Shown here piece by piece: positions 16,170 to 25,273 of a stretch of 33,007 nt of DNA. Source of the DNA: Micavibrio_B sp044238965 (lineage in GTDB: Bacteria; Pseudomonadota; Alphaproteobacteria; Micavibrionales; Micavibrionaceae). The position numbers and the translations under genes are program-made. The first letter of the stretch is position 1. Every line of letters starts with the position of its first letter. A model generated the notes under the pieces. It searched no databases and was not told where the DNA came from. It was given only the letters and a program-made list of their open reading frames with translations. Where the stretch lies: the NCBI GenBank assembly GCA_044238965.1, contig JBIICJ010000011.1:1-33007 (forward strand), written 5' to 3'.

Positions 16170-17644
16170 CAGACAACTCACCCCTCATTTTATCCATTGA
16201 TCAAGGAACAACTAGTTCTCGGGTTATTTTATTTGATCAAGAATTCAATATTCGCCATGTTGAACAACGCACTGTTGAATTATTTTATCCTCAAAATGGG
16301 TGGGTTGAACAAGATGCCACCACCATATGGCATGATGTGCGCGATATGGTGCTATCATGTTTAAAATTATACCCAAACTGCATTCGGTCAATTGGCATTA
16401 CCAACCAACGCGAAACAGTCATTTTATGGGATAAACATACAGGAAAGCCAATTGCACCTGCGATTGTGTGGCAAGACAGACGCACCGCACATGAATGCCA
16501 AAATTTAAAATCAAAAGGGCATGAGCCCAGCATTACGCAAAAAACAGGCTTATTACTTGATCCCTATTTCTCCGCGAGCAAAATCGCGTGGGTTTTAAAA
16601 CAAAATCTAGATTTAAATACAGATAATATTCTGGTGGGTACAATTGACACATGGTTGATCTGGAATCTGACGGGTGGACAAAGTCACGTCACCGATGCCA
16701 CCAACGCATCACGTACGATGTTATTTAACATTCATGAAAATAAATGGGATGAAGAATTATTATCTTTATTTGACATCCCGCGTGTAATTTTACCGCGTAC
16801 CCTAAATTGTGTTGATGATTTTGGTACCCTATCAAATGATATTTTTTCTGAACCTGTTCCCATTCGTGGTGTTGCTGGTGATCAGCAAGCTGCCCTCATC
16901 GGGCAATGTTGTTTTGATGCGGGTATGATGAAATCAACATATGGTACAGGTTGTTTTGCCCTATTAAACACAGGTAATATCGCTGCCGTATCAAAAAATA
17001 AATTACTCACCACCATCGCCTATCGGTTTGATGATATCACCACATACGCGACCGAAGGATCAATATTTGTGGCAGGTGCCGCCATACAATTTCTGCGCGA
17101 TCAATTTCATTTCTTTGATCACGCAACAATTACAAATGATATGGCAACATCTGTTCCCGATAATCATGGGGTTTATTTTGTACCCGCCCTTACGGGAATT
17201 GGTGCACCCTATTGGGATGCGGAGGCACGCGGCGCGGTGTTTGGCCTCACGCGTGATACCACAATCAATCATCTCGTGCGTGCAGCATTAGAGGCGCAAG
17301 CCTATCAAACGCATGATTTATTGACCGCGATGGCCCATGATACGGGACAACATACCATATCATTACGTGTCGATGGCGGGCTAGTTGCTAATGAATTTAT
17401 GTGCCAATTTCTGGCTGATATTCTAAATATTACAATCGATGTGCCAGAGGTGATTGAATCAACGGCGCTCGGCGCAGCTATACTCGCGCATAAGGGATTA
17501 TATGGCACCAGTTTGCATGATTTATCAAAATTGCGCAAAACAGCAAAAACATTTATGCCCAAAATGAATCATGACACGCGCCAAAAATATTTAAATGAAT
17601 GGAATTTATATATCCAAAAATTACTTTACGCACCGCCCGTATAA
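16166..17644 (+). CDS. glpK: Glycerol kinase
   Basis: This cytoplasmic FGGY-family kinase phosphorylates glycerol with ATP, giving the substrate for the overlapping glpD. The 492-residue chain carries the N-terminal phosphate-binding SIDQGTTSSR (D12), GITNQRETVILWD, IVWQDRRT, and GLLLDPYFSASK. It also has the catalytic aspartate region GVAGDQQAAL, TYGTGCF, and the C-terminal LRVDGGLVANEF with STALGAA. It is intact by motif. No glpF, glpR or glycerol-phosphate transporter is adjacent. The 4-base ATGA overlap with glpD indicates one transcript. Its last 19 bases overlap the reverse-strand chpT. Confidence 0.95.
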   Translation: MTDNSPLILSIDQGTTSSRVILFDQEFNIRHVEQRTVELFYPQNGWVEQDATTIWHDVRDMVLSCLKLYPNCIRSIGITNQRETVILWDKHTGKPIAPAIVWQDRRTAHECQNLKSKGHEPSITQKTGLLLDPYFSASKIAWVLKQNLDLNTDNILVGTIDTWLIWNLTGGQSHVTDATNASRTMLFNIHENKWDEELLSLFDIPRVILPRTLNCVDDFGTLSNDIFSEPVPIRGVAGDQQAALIGQCCFDAGMMKSTYGTGCFALLNTGNIAAVSKNKLLTTIAYRFDDITTYATEGSIFVAGAAIQFLRDQFHFFDHATITNDMATSVPDNHGVYFVPALTGIGAPYWDAEARGAVFGLTRDTTINHLVRAALEAQAYQTHDLLTAMAHDTGQHTISLRVDGGLVANEFMCQFLADILNITIDVPEVIESTALGAAILAHKGLYGTSLHDLSKLRKTAKTFMPKMNHDTRQKYLNEWNLYIQKLLYAPPV

Positions 17645-18279
17645 CGCACGCGGAATGTAACCTTGTTCGGTTCAACTTTATCATTCGTAATTGTAAAATT
17701 ATAACTTCTGGCGATTAACGATAACGCATAAGGATGCACCAAACGCGGGTCTAAATCTTCAACCGCTGTGACGCCCTCAAGCGCTTTATCAACACCTTCG
17801 CGCAAGACCGCATCTGTGCCTTCCGCATGAATCAAAAACGAATTATCCGTTGATGGGTCAACGGCGACAATGCCGCCCTTTGGCAAACATTCCGCCGCAA
17901 GCATCAAACCGCCCATCAATACCTTACAAAATCCGCGTGTTTTTATATCAACGCCTAACGGGCCAAACGGGTCCCATGCTTGGCGCACTTTACCATCCGC
18001 TCGCGTTAAATTTCCAAATGCTTTTTGCACATCCTCAGGTTTTACATTTCCATCACGTCCACCCGCGCCATAGGCGATACGGAATGCTTGCAACCGTGAA
18101 GCCGCCGATTGCGCGCTGTGCGCGATTAATTCACTTGCTTGTTTAATGCTTTCGGGATCATCCGCTGCATCTTCCATAAATTCAATGCCGTTATTAATGG
18201 CCCCCACGGGTGAGATGAGATCATGGCAAATGCGTGAGGATAATAATTCCAAAACAGCAGCGATATCGGATGATGACAT
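17626..18279 (-). CDS. chpT: Histidine phosphotransferase ChpT
   Basis: This cytoplasmic phosphotransferase relays phosphate from the CckA receiver to CtrA and CpdR in alphaproteobacterial cell-cycle control. The 217-residue protein has the ChpT helix SSRICHDLISPVGAINNG with phospho-accepting H19, then a degenerate, histidine kinase-like ATPase fold with GLMLAAECLPKGG. The order and length match ChpT. It converges on glpK with a 19-base overlap and follows galU by 41 bases on the same strand, so mipZ-galU-chpT may be one transcript. GGAA lies upstream of ATG 18279. In this window it co-occurs with a CckA-like kinase and CpdR, which supports the assignment. Confidence 0.9.
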   Translation of the reverse strand: MSSSDIAAVLELLSSRICHDLISPVGAINNGIEFMEDAADDPESIKQASELIAHSAQSAASRLQAFRIAYGAGGRDGNVKPEDVQKAFGNLTRADGKVRQAWDPFGPLGVDIKTRGFCKVLMGGLMLAAECLPKGGIVAVDPSTDNSFLIHAEGTDAVLREGVDKALEGVTAVEDLDPRLVHPYALSLIARSYNFTITNDKVEPNKVTFRVRYTGGA

Positions 18280-18320
18280 AGATAATTCCTTTCAAGAGAT
18301 GTCAGGATAGTGAAGAGTGT

Positions 18321-19217
18321 TTATTGTTTCAAGATTGTTTTCTGAATGTAGTCTAATAAATCAGCTTTTAAATGTGCGCGCTCCATACCAAACGCTAATT
18401 GCGCCTTAATAAAGCCTAATTCCGATCCGCAATCATGGCGTTCACCATCAAATAAATATCCATAAACATTTTGGCGAGATATAATTGCTTGAATAGCATC
18501 GGTTAATTGAATTTCACCGCCCGCGCCCGTTGCATTTTGTTTCACCATATCATCCAAAATCATAAAAATTTCTGGTTGTAGAATATAACGACCAATCACA
18601 GCATAATTAGATGGCGATTGCCCAACAGGCGGTTTTTCAATAACAGATCTTATCTTCACATGATGATCATATTTTGATTCAAGGTCAATCATACCATATT
18701 TTGAAACTTGGGTAGGTGCGACTTCCATTGAGGCCACAATATTCCCGCCATTCAATTTATAAAAATCATGCATTTGTTTTAAGCATGATATATTTGATTT
18801 AATCGCATCATCAGGCAAAATCACTGCGAATGGTTCATCGCCCACAACATCACGCGCGCACCACACCGCATGCCCTAAACCCAAAGGATTTTTTTGATAC
18901 ACGGTTGATAAATGACCATCGGGTAACATGGCATCTGCCAATTTTTTTAATTCGATTGCTTTGCCGCGACGTTTTAAAACATCTTCCAATGCGGGCGCTT
19001 CATCAAAATGTTCTAATAACATTTCTTTGCCGTGGTTGATTACAAATACAAATGATTCAATACCCGCATCACGCGCCTCATCGATTGCTAATTGAATTAA
19101 AGGCGTATCAACAATCGGCAACATTTCTTTAGGCATAACTTTGGTAGCGGGTAACAAACGTGTTCCCAATCCAGCCACAGGGAAAATTGCGGTGCGCACA
19201 GGTTTTGGCGAATTCAT
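18321..19217 (-). CDS. galU: UTP-glucose-1-phosphate uridylyltransferase
   Basis: This cytoplasmic enzyme makes UDP-glucose from UTP and glucose-1-phosphate for envelope polysaccharides. The 298-residue protein has the nucleotidyltransferase motif GLGTRLLPATKVMPKEML at residues 16-33 (R20, K30), YQKNPLGLGHAVWCA, ILPDDAI, and RSVIEKPPVGQSPSNYAVIGR (the sugar-binding EKP region). The C-terminal LFDGERHDCGSELGFIKA is typical of GalU. Its start overlaps the mipZ stop by 4 bases. Confidence 0.94.
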   Translation of the reverse strand: MNSPKPVRTAIFPVAGLGTRLLPATKVMPKEMLPIVDTPLIQLAIDEARDAGIESFVFVINHGKEMLLEHFDEAPALEDVLKRRGKAIELKKLADAMLPDGHLSTVYQKNPLGLGHAVWCARDVVGDEPFAVILPDDAIKSNISCLKQMHDFYKLNGGNIVASMEVAPTQVSKYGMIDLESKYDHHVKIRSVIEKPPVGQSPSNYAVIGRYILQPEIFMILDDMVKQNATGAGGEIQLTDAIQAIISRQNVYGYLFDGERHDCGSELGFIKAQLAFGMERAHLKADLLDYIQKTILKQ

Positions 19218-20005
19218 TTTTGTCCTTCGAGTAATAGGCTTAATAAACTACGCACCTCTTGGCGCGCGGTAAGTTCCGACATGGTTAAGCTATGCCCTGT
19301 TTTGTGACTTAAATCAAGCAAGGTCAAGCCTTGTAAAAATAATTCCCGAAAAACAACGCGTTCGGTGAAACCATCACCCAATTCGAACCGAAACTGAGTG
19401 GATAATTCACGTAAAATGGATGCCATTTCCGATTTATTTTTTGACCCTAATGACGATAGGCGATTGCGCATCACAATCCACCGCAGTGACGGACGAAATT
19501 CACGCGTTTGTTGGACAATCCTAGAATAAATGGATGGCCCTTTAATGTCTCTTGTTTGTGAATCAACTCGGGCAATCACATCCAAATCAACAAATGAATC
19601 ATTTAACGGTGTTATCACTGTTTTTGCCATGGCGTGTGCGACCAATGATAAATAACTTTCTGATCCTGGCGTGTCAAAAATAACAAAATCGTGATGTAGT
19701 TTTATTTCATCGATGATCATACATAAATTTTCACGATCTTCTGTCTCACGCGCATGAAGCGTATCGGCATAACTTTTATCAACAGGTACGTGCGTCGGCG
19801 ATGGTAAGTCCAATTTTGATGATGCAATATATTCAAACCGATTGGCCAAATATCGCGTTAAACTTCCCTGCCGCGCATCCAAATCAATGGTCGCAACACG
19901 ATATCCCATGTATAAAAGCCCAATCGCCAAATGCATGGCGGTGGTTGATTTGCCCGAACCACCCTTTTCATTTCCCAAAACAACGATGTGCGCATTTTGA
20001 TTCAT
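19214..20005 (-). CDS. mipZ: Division-plane positioning ATPase MipZ
   Basis: This ParA-family ATPase forms a polar gradient through ParB and inhibits FtsZ assembly away from mid-cell in alphaproteobacteria. The 263-residue protein opens with the deviant Walker A GNEKGGSGKSTT (K14, K19), then TIDLDARQ, FDTPGSESYLS, and the MipZ-specific TPLNDSFVDLDVIARVD and WIVMRNRLSS. The C-terminal ERVVFRELFLQGLTLLDL is close to Caulobacter MipZ by memory. The stop overlaps galU (ATGA). The start is 45 bases from the divergent aminopeptidase gene, leaving little room for two promoters. Confidence 0.94.
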   Translation of the reverse strand: MNQNAHIVVLGNEKGGSGKSTTAMHLAIGLLYMGYRVATIDLDARQGSLTRYLANRFEYIASSKLDLPSPTHVPVDKSYADTLHARETEDRENLCMIIDEIKLHHDFVIFDTPGSESYLSLVAHAMAKTVITPLNDSFVDLDVIARVDSQTRDIKGPSIYSRIVQQTREFRPSLRWIVMRNRLSSLGSKNKSEMASILRELSTQFRFELGDGFTERVVFRELFLQGLTLLDLSHKTGHSLTMSELTARQEVRSLLSLLLEGQK

Positions 20006-20050
20006 ATTTTATGGGTTTTATCATAAATCATGATGTGATTAAATAGACCC

Positions 20051-21835
20051 ATGGAAAATTGCTTCGAAATTCGTCTAAATAATTTACGCGCCCTGATGAA
20101 AACGCATGGTTTGGACGGGTTTATCGTGCCGCATGGCGATGAATTTCAAAATGAATTTGTGCCCGAATCGCACCAACGATTAAAATATATGACAGGTTTT
20201 ACAGGATCGGCGGGATTTGCCGTCATTTTACAAGACAAAGCCGTCGTCATGAGCGATGGTCGATATACAATTCAATTAAAACAACAAGTCGATCAAAATT
20301 TGTATGAACTGAATGACAGCACCAAGATCACCGCATCAAAATGGATTTGTGAAAATGCATCGCCAAGTGCCATGATCGGGTTTGACCCAATGTTGCATTC
20401 CAAACAATTTATTGACATTGCCTTAAAAGATTTTGAAGAGAAAAATATTACTTTAAAACCCATTCAAAAAAATTTAATAGATAATATTTGGAATGACCGC
20501 CCACCAATGAGGTGGGGGCGCATTGAACAATTTCCTTTGCAATATGCAGGCATATCCCATCACGATAAGATTAAAAAAATATCTGAAATAATCAAAACCC
20601 AAAATTGCGATGCGGTTTTATTATCTTTACCCGACTCCGTGTCATGGTGTTTAAATTTGCGGGCTAATGACGTTCCCCATAACCCGATTTTATTGGCGCG
20701 ATTGATTATTTTTGCAAATGGTACGGCCATATTATTGATTGAAAAAGAACGCGTTTCCAATGATTTAAGCGATTATTTGGGTGCAAATATTTCAATCAAG
20801 GACCCGCAGGATTTTGATAAAATCTTAGGGCAAACCGTCAAAAAAATATGGATTGACCCCCTACGCTCGCCCATTCATTTTTTACAGGCGGCCTATGATG
20901 CAGGCATCGATATTTATGAACAAAAAGACCCAACTATTATTCTAAAGGCACAAAAAAATTTACACGAACAAAATGCTATGAAATCTGCGCATGTACGTGA
21001 TGGTGTGGCGATTGTAAAATTTTTATATTGGCTAGAACAACATAAAAGTGATTCTGATTTATCGGAATTATTCATCGCGGATAAATTAGAACAATTTCGT
21101 AAAGCATCGCCTTTATACAAAGACTCTAGCTTTGATACGATTTGTGGATGGAATGAAAATGGCGCAATCATCCATTATCGTGCCACGCCCGAAAGCCACG
21201 CCCAAATTCCCGCTAACGCTAATGGTATTTTATTGCTCGATAGTGGCGCACAATATGAAGACGGCACAACTGATATTACGCGCACCATTTCATTTGGTGC
21301 CATTGACCCCACCGTTCGTACGCATAATACATTGGTTTTAAAGGGTATGATTGCCATTTCCAAAGCAAAATTTCCATACGGCACGATGGGCGCACAGATT
21401 GATGTGCTCGCGCGCATGGCATTATGGGATCATGGTTTGGATTACGCACACGGCACGGGTCACGGCGTTGGTTGTTATTTATCCGTTCACGAGGAAGCGA
21501 CATCTTTATCACCGCGCGGCCACGATAAAATGGAAGTCGGTATGATTGTATCAAACGAGCCTGGATATTACAAAGAAGGATCGCATGGCATTCGGATCGA
21601 AAATTTAATTTTATGCGTTGATACAGGTGATAAAGATGAATTAGATCGTGCCATTTTATCATTTGATACATTAACATTGGTGCCTATTGACCAACGTTTG
21701 ATTGATAAAAATTTATTAGATGATCATGAAATTGAATGGATCAATCAATATCACATACGTATTTTGAAAGAGATTGGCCCATCATTAACACCCGATGAAT
21801 TCACATGGTTGCAAGGCGCGTGTAAAGCTCTTTAA
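20051..21835 (+). CDS. Xaa-Pro aminopeptidase (M24B, long form)
   Basis: This cytoplasmic metallopeptidase removes N-terminal residues preceding proline. At 594 residues it is the long aminopeptidase P form, with two creatinase-type N-terminal domains (PHGDEFQNEFVPESHQRL near 23-42 and TGFTGSAGF) and a C-terminal pita-bread catalytic domain. Metal ligands visible are D397 and D408 in LLLDSGAQYEDGTTDITRT, H471 in HGTGHGVG, and glutamates in VSNEPGYYKEG and HGIRIENL. All appear intact. Its last 35 bases overlap the convergent rluD. Confidence 0.92.
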   Translation: MENCFEIRLNNLRALMKTHGLDGFIVPHGDEFQNEFVPESHQRLKYMTGFTGSAGFAVILQDKAVVMSDGRYTIQLKQQVDQNLYELNDSTKITASKWICENASPSAMIGFDPMLHSKQFIDIALKDFEEKNITLKPIQKNLIDNIWNDRPPMRWGRIEQFPLQYAGISHHDKIKKISEIIKTQNCDAVLLSLPDSVSWCLNLRANDVPHNPILLARLIIFANGTAILLIEKERVSNDLSDYLGANISIKDPQDFDKILGQTVKKIWIDPLRSPIHFLQAAYDAGIDIYEQKDPTIILKAQKNLHEQNAMKSAHVRDGVAIVKFLYWLEQHKSDSDLSELFIADKLEQFRKASPLYKDSSFDTICGWNENGAIIHYRATPESHAQIPANANGILLLDSGAQYEDGTTDITRTISFGAIDPTVRTHNTLVLKGMIAISKAKFPYGTMGAQIDVLARMALWDHGLDYAHGTGHGVGCYLSVHEEATSLSPRGHDKMEVGMIVSNEPGYYKEGSHGIRIENLILCVDTGDKDELDRAILSFDTLTLVPIDQRLIDKNLLDDHEIEWINQYHIRILKEIGPSLTPDEFTWLQGACKAL

Positions 21836-22793
21836 ATTCATCCGAATATGGCGCGGTTAATGATATAATCTCACCACTGCGCGGATGAATAAATGAAATA
21901 TGATGCGCGTGCAATGCTTGGTATGGATAGTCCTTCAAATAATTATAAGTTTCAAAATCATATCCCGCCTTACGCACTTTTGATTCCAGCAACGTATCCG
22001 CAAACCCATATAATGGATCGCCAATCAACGGATGTTTCATATATTCACAATGAACGCGAATTTGATGCGTGCGCCCCGTTGATAATTTACATTCAATCAA
22101 TGCAAATTGATCATAAAAATCTTGTAAAACCTTGTAATGCGTCAAAGCATCTCGCCCGTTTTTATTTGTAACGGCCTGTTTTAATCGGTTGGTCGGATGT
22201 CGCCCCACGGGCGCATTAATTGAGCCTGCGCGCGGTTCAGGCACACCCACACATATAGCATGATAAATTCGTGATAATTCACGCGTTTGCAATTGATCAG
22301 ATAATGATTGATGGGCCATATCATTTTTGGCGACCATCATCGCGCCGCTGGTATCTTTATCAAGGCGATGCACAATCCCAGGGCGGCGCACACCATTAAT
22401 ACCCGACAATGTATCACCGCAATGATATAATAATGCATTGACAAGCGTGCCCGTTGCATGCCCCACCGCAGGATGAACCACCATGCCCGCCCGTTTATTG
22501 ATGACAATCACGTCATCATCTTCGAATAAAATATCAAGCGGGATATTTTCGGCCTGCGGAATTAAATCTTCGGGTGGCGGTACAGAAATTTCAATCACAT
22601 CGCCAATTTGAACTTTGTATGATGACGACACGGCGCGGTCATTTACCAAAATCAATTTATCATCAATTAATGATTGCACGCGCGAACGCGAAATTTCATT
22701 TAATTTTGTCGAGATATATTTATCAATGCGCCCAAGATCACCTTGATCATCGACAATCAATGAATATTCGGTAAATCCATCGTCAGTAATCAT
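21801..22793 (-). CDS. rluD: 23S rRNA pseudouridine synthase RluD family
   Basis: This enzyme converts uridines in 23S rRNA (helix 69 in E. coli) to pseudouridine. The 330-residue protein has an N-terminal S4 domain (RIDKYISTKLNEISRSRVQ, about 22-40) and the catalytic loop VHRLDKDTSG at 141-150 with D145. GRTHQIRVH and HPLIGDPLYG follow, as in RluA/RluD proteins. RluC and RluD are hard to separate by eye, and I prefer RluD from the overall length and motifs. The start overlaps the stop of the secreted propeller-like gene by 4 bases (ATGA), and the 3' end overlaps aminopeptidase P by 35 bases. Confidence 0.88.
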   Translation of the reverse strand: MITDDGFTEYSLIVDDQGDLGRIDKYISTKLNEISRSRVQSLIDDKLILVNDRAVSSSYKVQIGDVIEISVPPPEDLIPQAENIPLDILFEDDDVIVINKRAGMVVHPAVGHATGTLVNALLYHCGDTLSGINGVRRPGIVHRLDKDTSGAMMVAKNDMAHQSLSDQLQTRELSRIYHAICVGVPEPRAGSINAPVGRHPTNRLKQAVTNKNGRDALTHYKVLQDFYDQFALIECKLSTGRTHQIRVHCEYMKHPLIGDPLYGFADTLLESKVRKAGYDFETYNYLKDYPYQALHAHHISFIHPRSGEIISLTAPYSDEFKELYTRLATM

Positions 22794-24151
22794 TCCAAAT
22801 CCATCAATGAATTGGAATTATTTGTAACGCCGCATATTGATGGTACATCCTTGGGTAATGGCAGTCCCGCAAGCCACACATCATAGGTGGCGTTATAGGC
22901 ATCTGATTTTTTATCCGCATTGGAAAAACCAGTTTGCGCCCGCCCACCCAAAATACGAAATTCGCCATGACGGATCATGTCATGCCCATTGGCATTTGAT
23001 CCTTCAATAAATGACTCCATATCGCTCACGCGACCTTCAGGAGTATAGGTTACAATGCGCGCGTGATTACGTCCCGCGTTTTCTTTGCCAGTAATTGCCA
23101 TGCCATCAATTAAAATTTGAATGCGCCCATCAGGCAAAATAATAATCGAACGCCCATCAAAATTATAACCGCCGCGCATATAATGTTGCCACATAGGCTC
23201 GGCGCCCGCCTTTAGGCGCATGACCCATGCCGCGCTGTTCGCGCCAGTGTCCGATGCAATAATGCGTCCCGATACGATCCACGATCCATCATCCAACGCC
23301 GCCATGCGATTCAATTGCGCCTGACGACCGCGCGGGAATAATTGGCTCGTGATAATGTCACCTTTTTTATCGACATGAAGAATCCATCCGCCCATACGAT
23401 CACGCGTAATACGCGCGCGCCCCACCGCCACCATCGTACCATCGGGAAGTTTTTGAATATCCTGTAATTGTGATGGAATATCGGCCAAATATTCACGTTC
23501 AAAAACCGCTGTGCCCTTTAATGTACGGCGAAATAATTTTGATACAGGAACTGATCCTTTTTTCGCGCCCGTTTCTGTCGCAGCAAATGTGACAGAATTG
23601 CCGCCCGCATCACCCACAATTGCACGCGCGGATAATGAGGCATTACCAGATGTGATAACATCATCACCAATTTTATTGCCTAATCCATCAACTGAAATTA
23701 AATGAACGGATGTGGCATTGTCTTTTCCTGCATCGGCGGCGATCATAATACGGTCTTTGATAACAGTTGCATCGGCAACGCGCACAAGATTCGGAATTTC
23801 AATACGTTTTTCCCACAATAATTTCCCCGTTTTATCATGACGGTTTAAATATAATTGCGGCGTTTTGGTTGTGAGCGTGCCCTTTACGGTATCTTTAACC
23901 GCAGGCGTGGTCATTCCGATCGCCACAAATCCTAAATCAGCCAAAGGCACGAGTGAGATAATTTTATCCTCGCCCTCCACGCCATAGGTGCGTTTCCACC
24001 GTAGCGCGCGATCAAATTCGGGTGGGCGTAAATTAACAATTTCCTCACCAACGATGGCGCATGGATCTGCTTGTTCTGCGCGCACATCAAAAGATGTTAG
24101 CCCCAAAGCCCCCAAAAGAACGAGAGATAGAATAAACCTTGCGTGTTTCAT
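22790..24151 (-). CDS. Secreted beta-propeller-like protein of unknown function
   Basis: This 453-residue protein has a clear signal peptide (MKHARFILSLVLLGALG, cleavage probably after VRA) and is therefore periplasmic or outer-membrane. The rest is built of repeated units of about 50 residues with an aromatic-plus-glycine-turn pattern: DKTGKLLWEKRIE, MGGWILHVDKKGDII, SAAWVMRLKAGAEPMWQHYM, DGTMVAVGRARI, DGSWIVSGRII. This pattern is characteristic of WD/PQQ/Kelch-like beta-propellers, but I cannot match a named family. Three cysteines are visible outside the signal peptide region (C31, then two near the C-terminus). It overlaps rluD by 4 bases, and its start is only 23 bases from the divergent glycosyltransferase start. 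Function is unknown. Confidence 0.75.
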   Translation of the reverse strand: MKHARFILSLVLLGALGLTSFDVRAEQADPCAIVGEEIVNLRPPEFDRALRWKRTYGVEGEDKIISLVPLADLGFVAIGMTTPAVKDTVKGTLTTKTPQLYLNRHDKTGKLLWEKRIEIPNLVRVADATVIKDRIMIAADAGKDNATSVHLISVDGLGNKIGDDVITSGNASLSARAIVGDAGGNSVTFAATETGAKKGSVPVSKLFRRTLKGTAVFEREYLADIPSQLQDIQKLPDGTMVAVGRARITRDRMGGWILHVDKKGDIITSQLFPRGRQAQLNRMAALDDGSWIVSGRIIASDTGANSAAWVMRLKAGAEPMWQHYMRGGYNFDGRSIIILPDGRIQILIDGMAITGKENAGRNHARIVTYTPEGRVSDMESFIEGSNANGHDMIRHGEFRILGGRAQTGFSNADKKSDAYNATYDVWLAGLPLPKDVPSICGVTNNSNSLMDLE

Positions 24152-24174
24152 GGTGATATCTTAAAACAAATTTC

Positions 24175-25242
24175 ATGCAAATCCTAGTCATCAGCGACGC
24201 TTGGTACCCGCAAATTAATGGTGTTGTCCGCACCTATGAAGGCATGATGCCCGCCTTGCGCGCCAAAGGTCATGAGATGAGTGTCATTGGCCCCGCCGAT
24301 TGCGGATGGAATGTTCCCTGCCCCAATTATAATGAAATTCGTTTATCAATTGGCGGTTTTTTTTCATTAGCGCGTAAAATTGATGCCTTCCGTGCTACCT
24401 GCCCCGCCGATCAATTTCATTTACACATCGCAACCGAAGGACCATTGGGATGGATGGCACGTTCCTATGCCGCCAAACATAATTTGATTTTTTCATCTTG
24501 TTATCACACCGAATTTCCTGATTACGTTGCCAAACGCGTTCCCAAAATTTTCCATGATGTTGCCAAACGGAAAATGGAAAAAATTATTCACAATTTTCAT
24601 GCGCGTGCAGGCACGATGTTTGTTGCCACACAATCATTGCACGATCGTTTAAAACATAATTTGAATTATAATATTCCACTCAGTTTTTTAACGCGCGGCA
24701 TTGATCATTCTGTGTTTTATCATGCGCCCAAAACACGTTTTCAAGATTTACTGCATCCAATCGCATTATATGTCGGGCGCGTCGCCATTGAAAAAAATTT
24801 AGAAGCGTTTTTATCTGCGCCATTCCAAGGTACAAAAGTTATTGTCGGCGACGGGCCTGATTTACCCATGTTAAGAACAAAATATCCTGATGTGATTTTC
24901 ACAGGTAAACAACAGGGCGATGCGCTCGCCGATCATTTCCGCAGCGCCGATTTATTTGTCTTTCCATCAAAAACAGATACATTTGGTATGGTGTTGGTCG
25001 AAGCCATGGCGTGCGGACTTCCCATCGCCGCCTATCCCGTTACGGGGCCTGTTGATATTATCACCACGCCCGCGCTCGGGACATTACATGATGATTTACA
25101 AATTGCCATGGAACGCGCGCTTCATTCACCCGAAAACGCATCATACCGCGCCGATTATGCCCGCGCCCATTATTCATGGGATAAGGTTGCGGATCAATTT
25201 ATCGATGCCATCACCCGATATTGCGCACCCACGCCAAAATGA
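24175..25242 (+). CDS. GT4-family glycosyltransferase (mannosyltransferase / SqdX-like)
   Basis: This 355-residue cytoplasmic enzyme has a GT-B fold and would transfer a sugar, probably to a lipid or envelope acceptor. The N-terminal domain opens ILVISDAWYPQINGVVRTY, typical of the GDP-mannose-dependent mannosyltransferase/sulfoquinovosyltransferase subgroup. The C-terminal domain has YVGRVAIEKNLEAFL, the GDGPDLPML loop, FTGKQQGDALADHF and the donor-binding PSKTDTFGMVLVEAMACGLP. The first acidic residue of the E-x7-E motif is aspartate, as I recall for this subgroup. Donor and acceptor are not determinable. It is divergent from the propeller-like gene with a 23-base gap and has no strong ribosome-binding site. 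Confidence 0.85.
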   Translation: MQILVISDAWYPQINGVVRTYEGMMPALRAKGHEMSVIGPADCGWNVPCPNYNEIRLSIGGFFSLARKIDAFRATCPADQFHLHIATEGPLGWMARSYAAKHNLIFSSCYHTEFPDYVAKRVPKIFHDVAKRKMEKIIHNFHARAGTMFVATQSLHDRLKHNLNYNIPLSFLTRGIDHSVFYHAPKTRFQDLLHPIALYVGRVAIEKNLEAFLSAPFQGTKVIVGDGPDLPMLRTKYPDVIFTGKQQGDALADHFRSADLFVFPSKTDTFGMVLVEAMACGLPIAAYPVTGPVDIITTPALGTLHDDLQIAMERALHSPENASYRADYARAHYSWDKVADQFIDAITRYCAPTPK

Positions 25243-25273
25243 TTATGATGCCAAAACAACTTAAGGAAATTTT

